This document shows, one piece after another, positions 47,900 to 55,682 of a stretch of DNA of 64,000 bases (position 1 is the first letter of the stretch; each line of letters starts with the position of its first letter). The position numbers and the translations under genes were made by a program. The notes below the pieces were generated by a model. That model did no database searches. It was not told where the DNA came from and was given only the letters and a program-made list of their open reading frames with translations. Location of the stretch: positions 3,783,501-3,847,500 of the forward strand of contig NC_021191.1 of assembly GCF_000389965.1 (NCBI RefSeq), in the 5' to 3' direction. This DNA is from Actinoplanes sp. N902-109 (lineage in GTDB: Bacteria; Actinomycetota; Actinomycetes; Mycobacteriales; Micromonosporaceae).

Positions 47900-47940
47900 G
47901 CACACACGGAGATGCCCGGCCCGCACCGGCTCGCGAGGAT
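47900..47940 (+). promoter_or_regulatory. Cluster-type promoter for GT copy 2
   Basis: GCACACACGGAGATGC at 47900-47915, then the -10 hexamer GAGGAT at 47935-47940. The spacer is 23 bases, one less than in the other sites. Confidence 0.6.
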
Positions 47941-47979
47941 GACGGCAGACCGGACCTTTGCCGCAGCCCAGGAGGCGAC

Positions 47980-49185
47980 GTGCGCATTCTCTTCACCCCA
48001 CTGGCGTCCACCCCGCACGTGAACGCGATGATCAGCCTCGCCTGGGCGGCCCGGGCCGCCGGGCACGAGGTCCGCTTCGCCACCCAGCCACCGGTGCGTG
48101 ACGCCGTCCTGCGGGCCGGACTGCCGGTGGCGCTGGTCGGCGAATCGCACGACCTGATCACCGACATCATGGCGTTCCTGGCGGACAACCCGGAGTCCAT
48201 GCGTCCCGGCGGGCGCGCCGGCGCGATCAGCGGGGCCCCGCAGGGCCGCTTCGGGCTGCCCTGGATCCGCTCGGCGCAGGCGTGCGCGCCCGGGCTTGTC
48301 GCGTTCAGCGAGGCATGGCGCCCGCACCTGGTCGTCACGGACCCGATGTTCTACGCCGGCCCGCTGCTGGCCGACGTGCTCGGCGTGCCGCTGGTCCGGC
48401 ACCTGTGGAGCCCGGACTGGACCAAGGCCGGCTACAGCATGGGTGGCTTCGCCGAGGGCCAGACCCGCGCCGAGTGGCCCGAGGAGCTGCTGGAGCTCTA
48501 CCGCTCGTACGGCGCCCGCACCGAGACCGACACCGCGGCGTGCACGATCGACCCGTTTCCGCCGGGCCTGCAGCTGCCCGGGCTCACCGGCCGGGTCAGC
48601 GTGCGCGGCGTCGCCTACAACGGCACCGGCGAGGTCCCGCCGTGGCTGTCCGAGCCGCGGAGCCGTCCCCGCGTGCTGGTCAGCCGGAGCACGTCCAACG
48701 TCCCGTTCCTCGGCGCCGCCCGCACGTATCTCCCGACGGTGCTCGGCGCGCTCAGCGACCTGGACATCGAGGTCGTGGTGCCCCGCGAGGCCGCCGACGC
48801 CACCAACGCCCCGGAGTTCCCGGCGAACGTGCGGCTGATCGACCAGGTGCCGTACGACCTGCTGCTGCCCACCTGTGCGGCGATCGTGCACCACGCCGGG
48901 GCCAGCTCGCTGCTGACCTCCGCCGGCCTGGGGGTGCCCCAGGTGACCATCCCGATGCTCGCCGACCAGCCGGCCAACGCGGCGCTGCTGGCCGCCACCG
49001 GCGCCGGGATCCACCTGGACTTCGGTGCGCTGGACCCGGCGGAGATCCGGGCGGCGGTGCAGAAGGCGGTGTCCGACCCGCAGATGCGTGAGGCGGCGGC
49101 TCAGCTGCGGGCCGGTGCCGAGCAGCAGATGCCGCTGACCCGGGCGGTCGACCTGCTGGCCGACATCGCCCGGGTCCCGGCCTGA
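47980..49185 (+). CDS. Glycosyltransferase, macrolide type (GT1), copy 2
   Basis: A 401-residue GT-B enzyme, GTG start behind GGAGG, clearly paralogous to copy 1 (GARTETDTAACTIDPFPPGLQLPG). The donor motif HHAGASSLL is intact except for Ala in place of the second Gly. The preceding strand reads VSRSTSN where relatives have a GT(S) turn. It converges on the serine hydrolase gene only nine bases away. With copy 1 it is a divergent gene duplication, so the two enzymes may attach two different sugars or the same one at two positions. Confidence 0.87.
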   Translation: MRILFTPLASTPHVNAMISLAWAARAAGHEVRFATQPPVRDAVLRAGLPVALVGESHDLITDIMAFLADNPESMRPGGRAGAISGAPQGRFGLPWIRSAQACAPGLVAFSEAWRPHLVVTDPMFYAGPLLADVLGVPLVRHLWSPDWTKAGYSMGGFAEGQTRAEWPEELLELYRSYGARTETDTAACTIDPFPPGLQLPGLTGRVSVRGVAYNGTGEVPPWLSEPRSRPRVLVSRSTSNVPFLGAARTYLPTVLGALSDLDIEVVVPREAADATNAPEFPANVRLIDQVPYDLLLPTCAAIVHHAGASSLLTSAGLGVPQVTIPMLADQPANAALLAATGAGIHLDFGALDPAEIRAAVQKAVSDPQMREAAAQLRAGAEQQMPLTRAVDLLADIARVPA

Positions 49186-49194
49186 CAACGCTCC

Positions 49195-50442
49195 TCAGTG
49201 CAGGACAGCGGCGTTCCGGATCCGGTGCGGCCACAGAGCCGCCCGGGCCGGGGTGCCGCAGCCGTCGAAAACGGCCCCCTCGAACGCCGAGCGGGCGGCG
49301 TCCGTCGCGGCGACCCGGGCATCCCCGGCCGGGAAGAAGTTCATGTTCTCGGCAAGGGTGAACTGCACCGAGTGCCCGTCCTCGGAGTGTCCCGAGTAGG
49401 TGGAGTGCCCGACCGCCAGCCCGTCGTGGCCCCACATCCGCCCGCACGCCCCGGCCAGCCAGAAGATGCCCAGCCCGTAACCGGCGTACTCCGGGTAGGC
49501 AGCTGCCATCGGTACGGTCGTCAGCATCTCGCGCAGCATCGCCGGCGGGAGCACCCGGCCACCCAGCAGCAGCCGGTAGAACCGGTTGAGGTCGCCCGGG
49601 GTGGAGATCAGGTCCGCGCCGCCCCACGCCCAGGACATGTCGTAGCGGGTGAAGTCGCGCGGGTGCCCGTCGTCCCACGGCACGTAGGCCGCCAGGTGCG
49701 GCCCCGGCAGCGCGCGCACGCCACCGGGCAGACCCGTCGCGGCCAGCCCCAGCGGCCGCAGCACCCGCCGGGTCAGCTCGGCCTCGTAGGACCGCCCGGT
49801 GACCCGCTCGATCAGCATCGCGAGCAGGACGTAGTTCGTGTTCGCGTACGACCAGAGCGCCCCGGGCTCCCCGGCCGCCGGCAGCCCCAGGCCCAGCGCC
49901 ACCAGCTCGCGCGGCGTGAACGTGCGGGTGGCGGTCGCCGCGATGCTCGCCCGGGTGGCGAACAGCGCGCCGTCCGCACCGGCCGGGTCCAGCGCCACGC
50001 GCGCGTAGTCGGCGATCCCGCTGGTGTGGTTGAGCAGCATCCGTACGGTGATCCGGCGCCCCCGCTCGCCGGGCACCACACCCGGCAGGTACCGGGTCAC
50101 CGGCTGGTCCAGGTCGACCCGCCGTTCGTGCACCAGCTGCAGCACGGCGACCGCCACGAAGCTCTTCGTGACACCGCCGACCCGGTGCCGCAGCCCGGGC
50201 CGGGCCGGCTGCCCGGTGTGCAGATCGGCGACGCCGGCCGCCGGTGCGTATCCGCGGCCGCCGCTCACCACCCGCGCGTGCACCCCCGGGATCCCGGCGG
50301 TGTGCAGGTTCTGCAGCAGCGCGTCCAGGCCGGGGCCGGTGGGTGCCGCGGCGACCGGGGTGGCCGGGGTGCCGAGCACCGCCGTACCGGTACCGGCCAG
50401 GGCCACGCCCGTGGCGGTTCGCAGGAGCTGTCGGCGGTTCAT
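49195..50442 (-). CDS. Secreted serine beta-lactamase-like protein lacking the catalytic Ser
   Basis: A 415-residue protein of the S12 beta-lactamase/D-Ala-D-Ala carboxypeptidase family with a twin-arginine-like signal (MNRRQLLRTATG). The YxN motif (SYANTN) and HxG motif (WGHDG) are intact. The SxxK motif should read S-x-T-K, but the sequence is RVGGVTKSF: the nucleophile Ser is Gly, and the codon GGT is unambiguous. It is probably inactive as a hydrolase and may bind ligand instead. The ATG overlaps the upstream P450 stop (ATGA), making it the last gene of the operon GT-P450-hydrolase. Confidence 0.85.
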   Translation of the reverse strand: MNRRQLLRTATGVALAGTGTAVLGTPATPVAAAPTGPGLDALLQNLHTAGIPGVHARVVSGGRGYAPAAGVADLHTGQPARPGLRHRVGGVTKSFVAVAVLQLVHERRVDLDQPVTRYLPGVVPGERGRRITVRMLLNHTSGIADYARVALDPAGADGALFATRASIAATATRTFTPRELVALGLGLPAAGEPGALWSYANTNYVLLAMLIERVTGRSYEAELTRRVLRPLGLAATGLPGGVRALPGPHLAAYVPWDDGHPRDFTRYDMSWAWGGADLISTPGDLNRFYRLLLGGRVLPPAMLREMLTTVPMAAAYPEYAGYGLGIFWLAGACGRMWGHDGLAVGHSTYSGHSEDGHSVQFTLAENMNFFPAGDARVAATDAARSAFEGAVFDGCGTPARAALWPHRIRNAAVLH

Positions 50443-51662
50443 CGGGTCTCCTCGGTCGAGAACGTCACGGGCAGGCGGTCCAGCGAGCGGATCATCATGC
50501 CGCGGGTGAAGGACAGGTCGGCCTCGGGAACGGCCAGGCGCAGCCCGGGCAGGTGCCGGATCAGGCCGTGCAGCGCCTCCTGCAACTCCATGCGGGCCAG
50601 CACGGCGCCCAGGCAGTGGTGGGCGCCCGCCCCGAAGGTGAGGTGGGCGACGTCGGTGCGGGTGAGGTCGAGCCGGTCGGCCTCGGCGAAGCGGGCGCCG
50701 TCGCGGTTGGCCGACGGCGTCGCGGTCAGCACGACCGCCCCGGCCGGCAGCTGTACGCCGCCCAGCTCCACCGGTTCGGTGGTGACCCGCGGCAGCGTGC
50801 CGCCGGCGGCGCTGATCTGCACGTAGCGCAGCAGCTCGTCGACGGCACCGGGGATCAGCTCCGGCTCGGCGCACAGCCGGTCCCACTCGCCGTGGTGCAG
50901 CAGCGTCAGCACGGACATGGTCAGCTCGCCGACGGTCGTCTCGTGCCCGGCGATGAACAGCCCCACGCACAGGTTCATCAGTTCGCTGTCCGACAGCGTG
51001 CCCGCGCCGTCGTCGCGGGCCGCGACCAGCTCGGTGATCAGGTCGTCGCCGGGGGAGCGGCGCTTGACGGCGCACAGCTCGGCGAAGTACCCCATGAAGT
51101 CCGCCAGGGCCCGTTCCAGCTCCTCGGCGCGGGCTCCCCAGTCGCCCATGATCTCGTCGGACCAGGCGTGCAGCCGGTGCCGGTCGGCCACCGGCACGCC
51201 GAGCAGCTCGCAGATCACCAGGACCGGCAGCGGAACGGTGAAGCCGGACACCAGGTCGGCGGGTTGCGGTGCCCGCGCCAGATTGCCGAGCAGCTCGTCG
51301 ACCAGCCGGGTCACCCGGGGCCGCAGCTGCTCGACGCGCCGCGGGGTCAGCGCCCGGCCGATGAGCTTGCGCTGCCGGGTGTGCTGCGGCGGGTCCAGGG
51401 CCAGCAGCGACTCGTTGGACAGCCGGCCCAGCCCGTTGAGCGGCACGTTGCCCCGGGTGGCCGCGGCCCGGCTGAACCGCGGGTCGGTCAGCACCCGGCG
51501 GACGTCGGCCCAGCGGGTGACCATCCACGCCGAGCGGCCGTCCGGGGTGGTGATCCGGGTGACCGGCCGCTCCTCGCGCAGCTGGGCGAACACCGGCGAC
51601 GGGTGGTAGCGCGACTCGCCGCGGGCGAAGGGAAAAGCGAGGGGTTCGGGCAGGGTGGTCAT
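50439..51662 (-). CDS. Cytochrome P450 (CYP107-like)
   Basis: A 407-residue P450 with I-helix FIAGHETTV, ExxR in DELLRYV and the heme loop FGAGAHHCLG, with Cys350. The sequence type (ALDPPQHTRQRKLIGRALTPRRVEQLRP) is that of actinomycete secondary-metabolite hydroxylases. It overlaps the upstream glycosyltransferase stop by four bases, so the operon is GT-P450-hydrolase. Candidate roles are aromatic-acid hydroxylation (NcsB3/MdpB3-like) or oxidation of the enediyne or sugar. Confidence 0.9.
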   Translation of the reverse strand: MTTLPEPLAFPFARGESRYHPSPVFAQLREERPVTRITTPDGRSAWMVTRWADVRRVLTDPRFSRAAATRGNVPLNGLGRLSNESLLALDPPQHTRQRKLIGRALTPRRVEQLRPRVTRLVDELLGNLARAPQPADLVSGFTVPLPVLVICELLGVPVADRHRLHAWSDEIMGDWGARAEELERALADFMGYFAELCAVKRRSPGDDLITELVAARDDGAGTLSDSELMNLCVGLFIAGHETTVGELTMSVLTLLHHGEWDRLCAEPELIPGAVDELLRYVQISAAGGTLPRVTTEPVELGGVQLPAGAVVLTATPSANRDGARFAEADRLDLTRTDVAHLTFGAGAHHCLGAVLARMELQEALHGLIRHLPGLRLAVPEADLSFTRGMMIRSLDRLPVTFSTEETR

Positions 51663-52780
51663 GAGGCGAACTCCGTGATCGCGGGCACCAGGTCGGCCGG
51701 GGTGGGCAGCGCCTGCATCTCGGCGTGCAGCCGTTCGGCGGCGGTGCGCAGGCCGTCATCGGTGAGCAGCCGCTCGACGGTGCCGGCGTCCACCCCGCCC
51801 ACCGAGCCGACCAGGGCGAAGCCGTAGCGCTCGGCGGCGCGTGCGTTGAAGTCGTTGTCGGCGCCCTGCGGGATGATCAGCTGGGGCAGGCCGGCCGCGT
51901 TCGCGCTGAACATCGTGCCGCTGCCGCCGTGGTGGATCACCGCGGTGCAGGTGCGCACCAGCTCGTACAGCGGCACCCAGCCGGTGGCCCGCACGTTGTC
52001 CGGCAGCGGCCCCAGCGTCGCGGCGGTGCTCTCGCTGACGGTCAGCGCGAAGTCCGCGTCGATGTCGCGGACGGCGTCGAGCACGTGGGTGAAGCGCTCG
52101 GTGCCGGTGCGGTGCGGCAGCGGGGTGCCCAGCGAGATCGCCACCCGCGGCCGCGACGGCGGGTCGAGCAGCCAGTCCGGTAGCACCCCGCCGCCGTTGT
52201 ACGGCACGTAGCGGGCGTGCCACGTGACCGGCCCGGCCTCCATCAGCGGCGGTGGCCCGATGTCGAGCAGCGCGAGCTTCTTGGGCAGGTCCACGCCGTG
52301 GTGCTCGAACGCGCGCGGGGCGTGCTCGCGGACGAACTCGGGCGCGTACCGCTTGAGCATGTAGTTGTGGCCGATCGCCGGCACGTCCAGCACCGCCGCG
52401 GCGGCCAGCCCGGCGTTGAACACCGGGTCGAAGAAGATGAGGTCCGGTTGCAGCCGCCCGGCCTGGGCCACGAACGTGTCGTGCTCGCCGTCCCACAACT
52501 TCACCACGGCCGGTTTGAGGGCCCGGATCTCCTCGTCGCTGAGGTGTGCCATCGAGCGGAACAACGCCGGGTTCTCCCCGGCTATCCGCGGGAACCCGTC
52601 ATTCTTGGTCGCGCCCGCCGGCATTGCGTCGACCACCGGGAACCCGGCGTTGCGGACGTCGGCACCGTCGAAGCCGGTGAGAAACGTGACCTCGTGGCCG
52701 GCGTTGCGCAGCGCCCACGCCAGCGGGACCATCGGGAACGCGTGGCCGATCGCCGGTAACGGCATGAACAGAAATCTCAT
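51659..52780 (-). CDS. Glycosyltransferase, macrolide type (GT1), copy 3
   Basis: A 373-residue GT-B enzyme, more distant from copies 1 and 2. The acceptor domain starts MRFLFMPLPAIGHAFPM, and the donor motif IHHGGSGTMFSA is canonical, as is VAISLGTP. It is first in the operon with the CYP107-like P450 and the Ser-less hydrolase. The promoter region shows a weak cluster-type element and AGGA as ribosome binding site seven bases before the ATG. Confidence 0.88.
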   Translation of the reverse strand: MRFLFMPLPAIGHAFPMVPLAWALRNAGHEVTFLTGFDGADVRNAGFPVVDAMPAGATKNDGFPRIAGENPALFRSMAHLSDEEIRALKPAVVKLWDGEHDTFVAQAGRLQPDLIFFDPVFNAGLAAAAVLDVPAIGHNYMLKRYAPEFVREHAPRAFEHHGVDLPKKLALLDIGPPPLMEAGPVTWHARYVPYNGGGVLPDWLLDPPSRPRVAISLGTPLPHRTGTERFTHVLDAVRDIDADFALTVSESTAATLGPLPDNVRATGWVPLYELVRTCTAVIHHGGSGTMFSANAAGLPQLIIPQGADNDFNARAAERYGFALVGSVGGVDAGTVERLLTDDGLRTAAERLHAEMQALPTPADLVPAITEFAS

Positions 52781-52786
52781 GTACCC

Positions 52787-52828
52787 GTCCTACGGTCCGC
52801 CCGCCGCGCGCCGCGACTTCTGCATTGC
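52787..52828 (-). promoter_or_regulatory. Weak cluster-type promoter for GT copy 3
   Basis: Minus strand GCAATGCAGAAGTCGC at 52828-52813, then 24 bases to TAGGAC (52792-52787), which lacks the final T. The hexamer is only six bases before the ATG, so the transcript would be leaderless. Alternatively the AGGA here is simply the ribosome binding site and the match is chance. Confidence 0.35.
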
Positions 52829-52829
52829 C

Positions 52830-52871
52830 GCATTCTCGGAGTGGCCCGGTCAGCCGCGTGACCAGCACATT
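52830..52871 (+). promoter_or_regulatory. Cluster-type promoter for PPOX-P450-ferredoxin-rmlA-asnB operon
   Basis: GCATTCTCGGAGTGGC at 52830-52845, then 24 bases to the -10 hexamer CACATT at 52866-52871. The opposing element for GT copy 3 begins only one base away (52813-52828). Confidence 0.55.
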
Positions 52872-52907
52872 GGAGCTCCCTTACCGCAACCGCAAGGGAG
52901 ATGTCCC

Positions 52908-53408
52908 GTGACCGCACCGGCACTTGCCCAGGGCGACGTGCGACTGCTGCAGACGGAGGTGGCGCAGCGGCTGCTCACCTCGAAGGAACTGGCCCGGCTG
53001 GCGTACACCGGCCGGGACGGCAAACCGCGCGTGCTGCCGATGATGTTCCACTTCAACGGCACCGAGGTGGTGTTCGCGTCGTTCGCCGGCGCCCTCAAGA
53101 TCGCGGCGCTGCGCGAGCGCCCGGACGTGGCGATCACCATCGACACCAGCGTGCACCCGCCGGAAATCCTGATGATCCGTGGCACCGCCACGCTCACCGA
53201 GGTGGAGGGTGTGGCCGAGGAGTTCGTGCTGGCCAACCAGCGCTACGGCGGCCCGGAGTTCGGCGCGAAGCGGATCGCCGAGGTGAACCGGCCCGGGGTG
53301 CGGATGGTGCGCATCGCGGTGCGCCCGCAGTGGGTCGGCGTGCTCGACTTCACCACCCGGTTCAGCGGTGGCCGCGACGACGAGGAATTCGCCCGCCGTG
53401 GCCGCTGA
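52908..53408 (+). CDS. PPOX-class, probably F420-dependent, oxidoreductase
   Basis: A 166-residue protein from GTG 52908 behind AAGGGAG. It is a split-barrel fold: ARLAYTGRDGKPRVLPMMFHFNG, VVFASFAGALKIAALRERPDVAITID, and PEILMIRGTATLTEVEG. This group binds flavin or F420 and reduces small unsaturated substrates. F420 is favoured by the actinomycete context but FMN cannot be excluded. It is first in a five-gene operon; the downstream P450 begins inside its 3' end. Confidence 0.72.
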   Translation: MTAPALAQGDVRLLQTEVAQRLLTSKELARLAYTGRDGKPRVLPMMFHFNGTEVVFASFAGALKIAALRERPDVAITIDTSVHPPEILMIRGTATLTEVEGVAEEFVLANQRYGGPEFGAKRIAEVNRPGVRMVRIAVRPQWVGVLDFTTRFSGGRDDEEFARRGR

Positions 53409-54597
53409 CGAGGTTCTCGCCTACCCGATCGCCCGGACCTGCCCGTTCGCCCCACCGGCCGGGCACGCCGAGCTGCGCGAGCAGCAGCCGGCCGCGCTCG
53501 TGCAGCTGCCCGGCGGCGAGCGCGCCTGGCTGGTCACCCGGTACGACGACGTGCGCCGGCTGGCCACCGACCCGCGGGTCAGCTCCGACCGGACCCACCC
53601 GGCCCTGCCGCTGACCGAGCCGGTGACCCCGGCCGGGCGCGCCGCCATCGCTGCCGTCGGCCGTTCGCTGATCGGGCTGGACGGCGCCGAGCACAACGCA
53701 CGCCGCCGGACCCTGATCCCGGAGTTCACGCTGCGCCGGATGCACGCCCTGCGCCCGCGCGTGCAGGAGATCACCGACCAGCACGTCACCGCGATGCTGG
53801 CCGGCCCGCGCCCCGCGGACCTGGTCACGGCGGTTGCCCTGCCGGTCACCGCGATGGTGATCTGCGAGCTGCTGGGGGTGCCGTACGCCGACCGCTCGTT
53901 CTTCCAGGAACGCGCCGCGGTGCAGGTGCGCCGCGGCGTCGAACCGGCGCAGCGCCGCCAGGCCGGTGCGGAGCTGCGCGGCTATCTCGACGAGCTGGTC
54001 ACCGCGAAGGAGGCCGACCCGCCGGACGACCTGCTCGGCCGGCTCGCCGGGGCGGTCGACCACGACACGCTGGTCGGGCTGGCCATGCTGCTGCTGCTCG
54101 CCGGGTTCGAGAGCACCGCGAGCATGATCGCGCTGGGCGTCGCCGACCTGCTGGAGCACCCGGACCAGCTGGCGGCGCTGCGCGCGGATCCGGGGCGTAC
54201 CCCCGCGGTGGTCGAGGAGCTGCTGCGGCACCTGGCCATCGTGGACACCATGCCGCGGGTGGCCACCGCGGAGGTGACCGTGGCCGGCACGACGATCCCG
54301 GCGGGTGCCGGCCTGCTGCTGGGCTTCGCGGCGGCCAACCACGACCCGGCGGCGTTCGGCGACGCGGCCGCACTGGACGTCGGGCGCGGCGCGCGGCACC
54401 ACGTCGCGTTCGGCTACGGCGTGCACCAGTGCCTCGGGCAGAACCTGGCCCGGCTGGAGCTGGACGTGGTCCTGCGCACGCTGTTCGCCCGGGTGCCGGG
54501 GCTGCGCCTCGCGGAACCGGCCGGGCAGCTGCCGTTCCGCACCGACGCCAGCGTGTACGGCGTGGACCGGCTGCCGGTGACCTGGGAGGAACGATGA
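53398..54597 (+). CDS. Cytochrome P450 (CYP107/105-like)
   Basis: A 399-residue P450 if started at GTG 53398, which has GAGGAA upstream; an earlier GTG at 53368 lies inside the PPOX gene. The ExxR is in EELLRHL and the heme loop FGYGVHQCLG has Cys345. The I-helix reads AGFESTAS where AGHETT is usual: the conserved Thr is Ser and the His is Phe. It is coupled by ATGA to the ferredoxin gene, which is surely its redox partner. Confidence 0.88.
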   Translation: MAADEVLAYPIARTCPFAPPAGHAELREQQPAALVQLPGGERAWLVTRYDDVRRLATDPRVSSDRTHPALPLTEPVTPAGRAAIAAVGRSLIGLDGAEHNARRRTLIPEFTLRRMHALRPRVQEITDQHVTAMLAGPRPADLVTAVALPVTAMVICELLGVPYADRSFFQERAAVQVRRGVEPAQRRQAGAELRGYLDELVTAKEADPPDDLLGRLAGAVDHDTLVGLAMLLLLAGFESTASMIALGVADLLEHPDQLAALRADPGRTPAVVEELLRHLAIVDTMPRVATAEVTVAGTTIPAGAGLLLGFAAANHDPAAFGDAAALDVGRGARHHVAFGYGVHQCLGQNLARLELDVVLRTLFARVPGLRLAEPAGQLPFRTDASVYGVDRLPVTWEER

Positions 54598-54767
54598 TCG
54601 TGGACCGGGAGCGCTGTGTCGGGGCGGCGCAGTGCGTGCTCAGCGCGCCGCGCTTCTTCGACCAGGACGACGACGGCTGGGTGGTGGCCCGCGCCTTCGA
54701 CCCGCAGGACCCGCCCGAGGAGGTGCAGCTCGCGGTGCGGCTGTGCCCGTCCGGGGCGCTGCGGTGA
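54594..54767 (+). CDS. [3Fe-4S] ferredoxin
   Basis: A 57-residue actinobacterial P450 ferredoxin: VDRERCVGAAQCVLSAPRFFDQD and the C-terminal VRLCPSGALR. Three Cys ligands (Cys8, Cys14, Cys52) fit a 3Fe-4S cluster. ATGA overlap with the P450 and GTGA overlap with rmlA bracket the gene. It passes electrons from a ferredoxin reductase encoded elsewhere to the P450. Confidence 0.9.
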   Translation: MIVDRERCVGAAQCVLSAPRFFDQDDDGWVVARAFDPQDPPEEVQLAVRLCPSGALR

Positions 54768-55645
54768 AGGGCATCGTGCTGGCCGGTGGCTCCGGGACCC
54801 GGCTGCACCCGATCACCATCCCGGTCTCCAAGCAGCTGCTGCCGGTCGGCGACAAGCCGATGATCTACTACCCGCTGTCGGTGCTGATGCTCGCCGGGAT
54901 CCGCGAGATCCTGCTCATCGGCAAGCCCGGCGACCTGCCGCACTTCCGCCGCCTGCTGGGCGACGGCAGCCAGCTGGGCATCGAGATCTCGTACGCCGGA
55001 CAGGCCGAGCCGCGCGGCGTCGCCGAGGCCCTGGTGATCGGCGCGGACCACATCGGCACCGACCCGTGCGCGCTGATCCTGGGCGACAACATCTTCCACG
55101 GCGCGGTCTTCTCCAAGCTGCTGCGCGAGGAGGCCGCCGCGGTGGACGGCTGCACGCTGTTCGGTTACCCGGTCAGCGACCCGGAGCGCTACGGCGTCGG
55201 GGTGCTCGACGACCAGGGCCGGCTGGTGTCGCTGGAGGAGAAACCGCTGCACCCGCACTCCAACCGCGCGGTCACCGGCCTGTACTTCTACGACGCCGAC
55301 GTGGTCGAGCGCGCCGCCGCCCTGCGCCCCTCGGCGCGCGGCGAGCTGGAGATCACCGACCTCAACCAGCAGTACCTCGCCGCCGGGCGGGCCCGGCTGA
55401 TCGACCTGGGCCGCGGGTTCGCCTGGCTCGACGCGGGCACCCCCGAGGCGCTCATGCAGGCCGGGCAGTACGTGCGCACGCTGGAGGAACGCCAGGGCGT
55501 ACGGATCGCCTGCCTGGAGGAGACGGCGCTGCGGATGGGCTTCATCGGTGCCGAGGACTGCTACCGCCTCGGCGTCGAGCAGTCCGGGTCGGCGTACGGC
55601 CGCTATGTCATGGAGATCGCCCGCGAGCTCGGCGCGGACGCCTGA
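54764..55645 (+). CDS. rmlA: Glucose-1-phosphate thymidylyltransferase
   Basis: A 293-residue nucleotidyltransferase starting at GTG 54764, overlapping the ferredoxin stop. The motif GIVLAGGSGTRLHP at the N-terminus binds dTTP and the sugar phosphate, with Lys in VSKQLLPVGDKPM. LGDNIFHG and EEKP are the metal- and sugar-binding motifs. It makes dTDP-glucose, the substrate of RmlB (10285). The start of the deoxysugar pathway is therefore about 43 kb from RmlB within the same cluster. Confidence 0.95.
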   Translation: MKGIVLAGGSGTRLHPITIPVSKQLLPVGDKPMIYYPLSVLMLAGIREILLIGKPGDLPHFRRLLGDGSQLGIEISYAGQAEPRGVAEALVIGADHIGTDPCALILGDNIFHGAVFSKLLREEAAAVDGCTLFGYPVSDPERYGVGVLDDQGRLVSLEEKPLHPHSNRAVTGLYFYDADVVERAAALRPSARGELEITDLNQQYLAAGRARLIDLGRGFAWLDAGTPEALMQAGQYVRTLEERQGVRIACLEETALRMGFIGAEDCYRLGVEQSGSAYGRYVMEIARELGADA

Positions 55646-55682
55646 GTTCTGCCCTTTCACCACCACGACCTCGGGAGGTCCG

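Noticed and set aside
47900..47915. GGAGATG inside the promoter element read as ribosome binding site plus start codon of a short upstream gene
   Set aside because: Only some copies have ATG after GGAG; others have GTG, ACG, AAG or TAG there, and the frames that would follow are not conserved. The spacing to a -10 hexamer explains all copies better.
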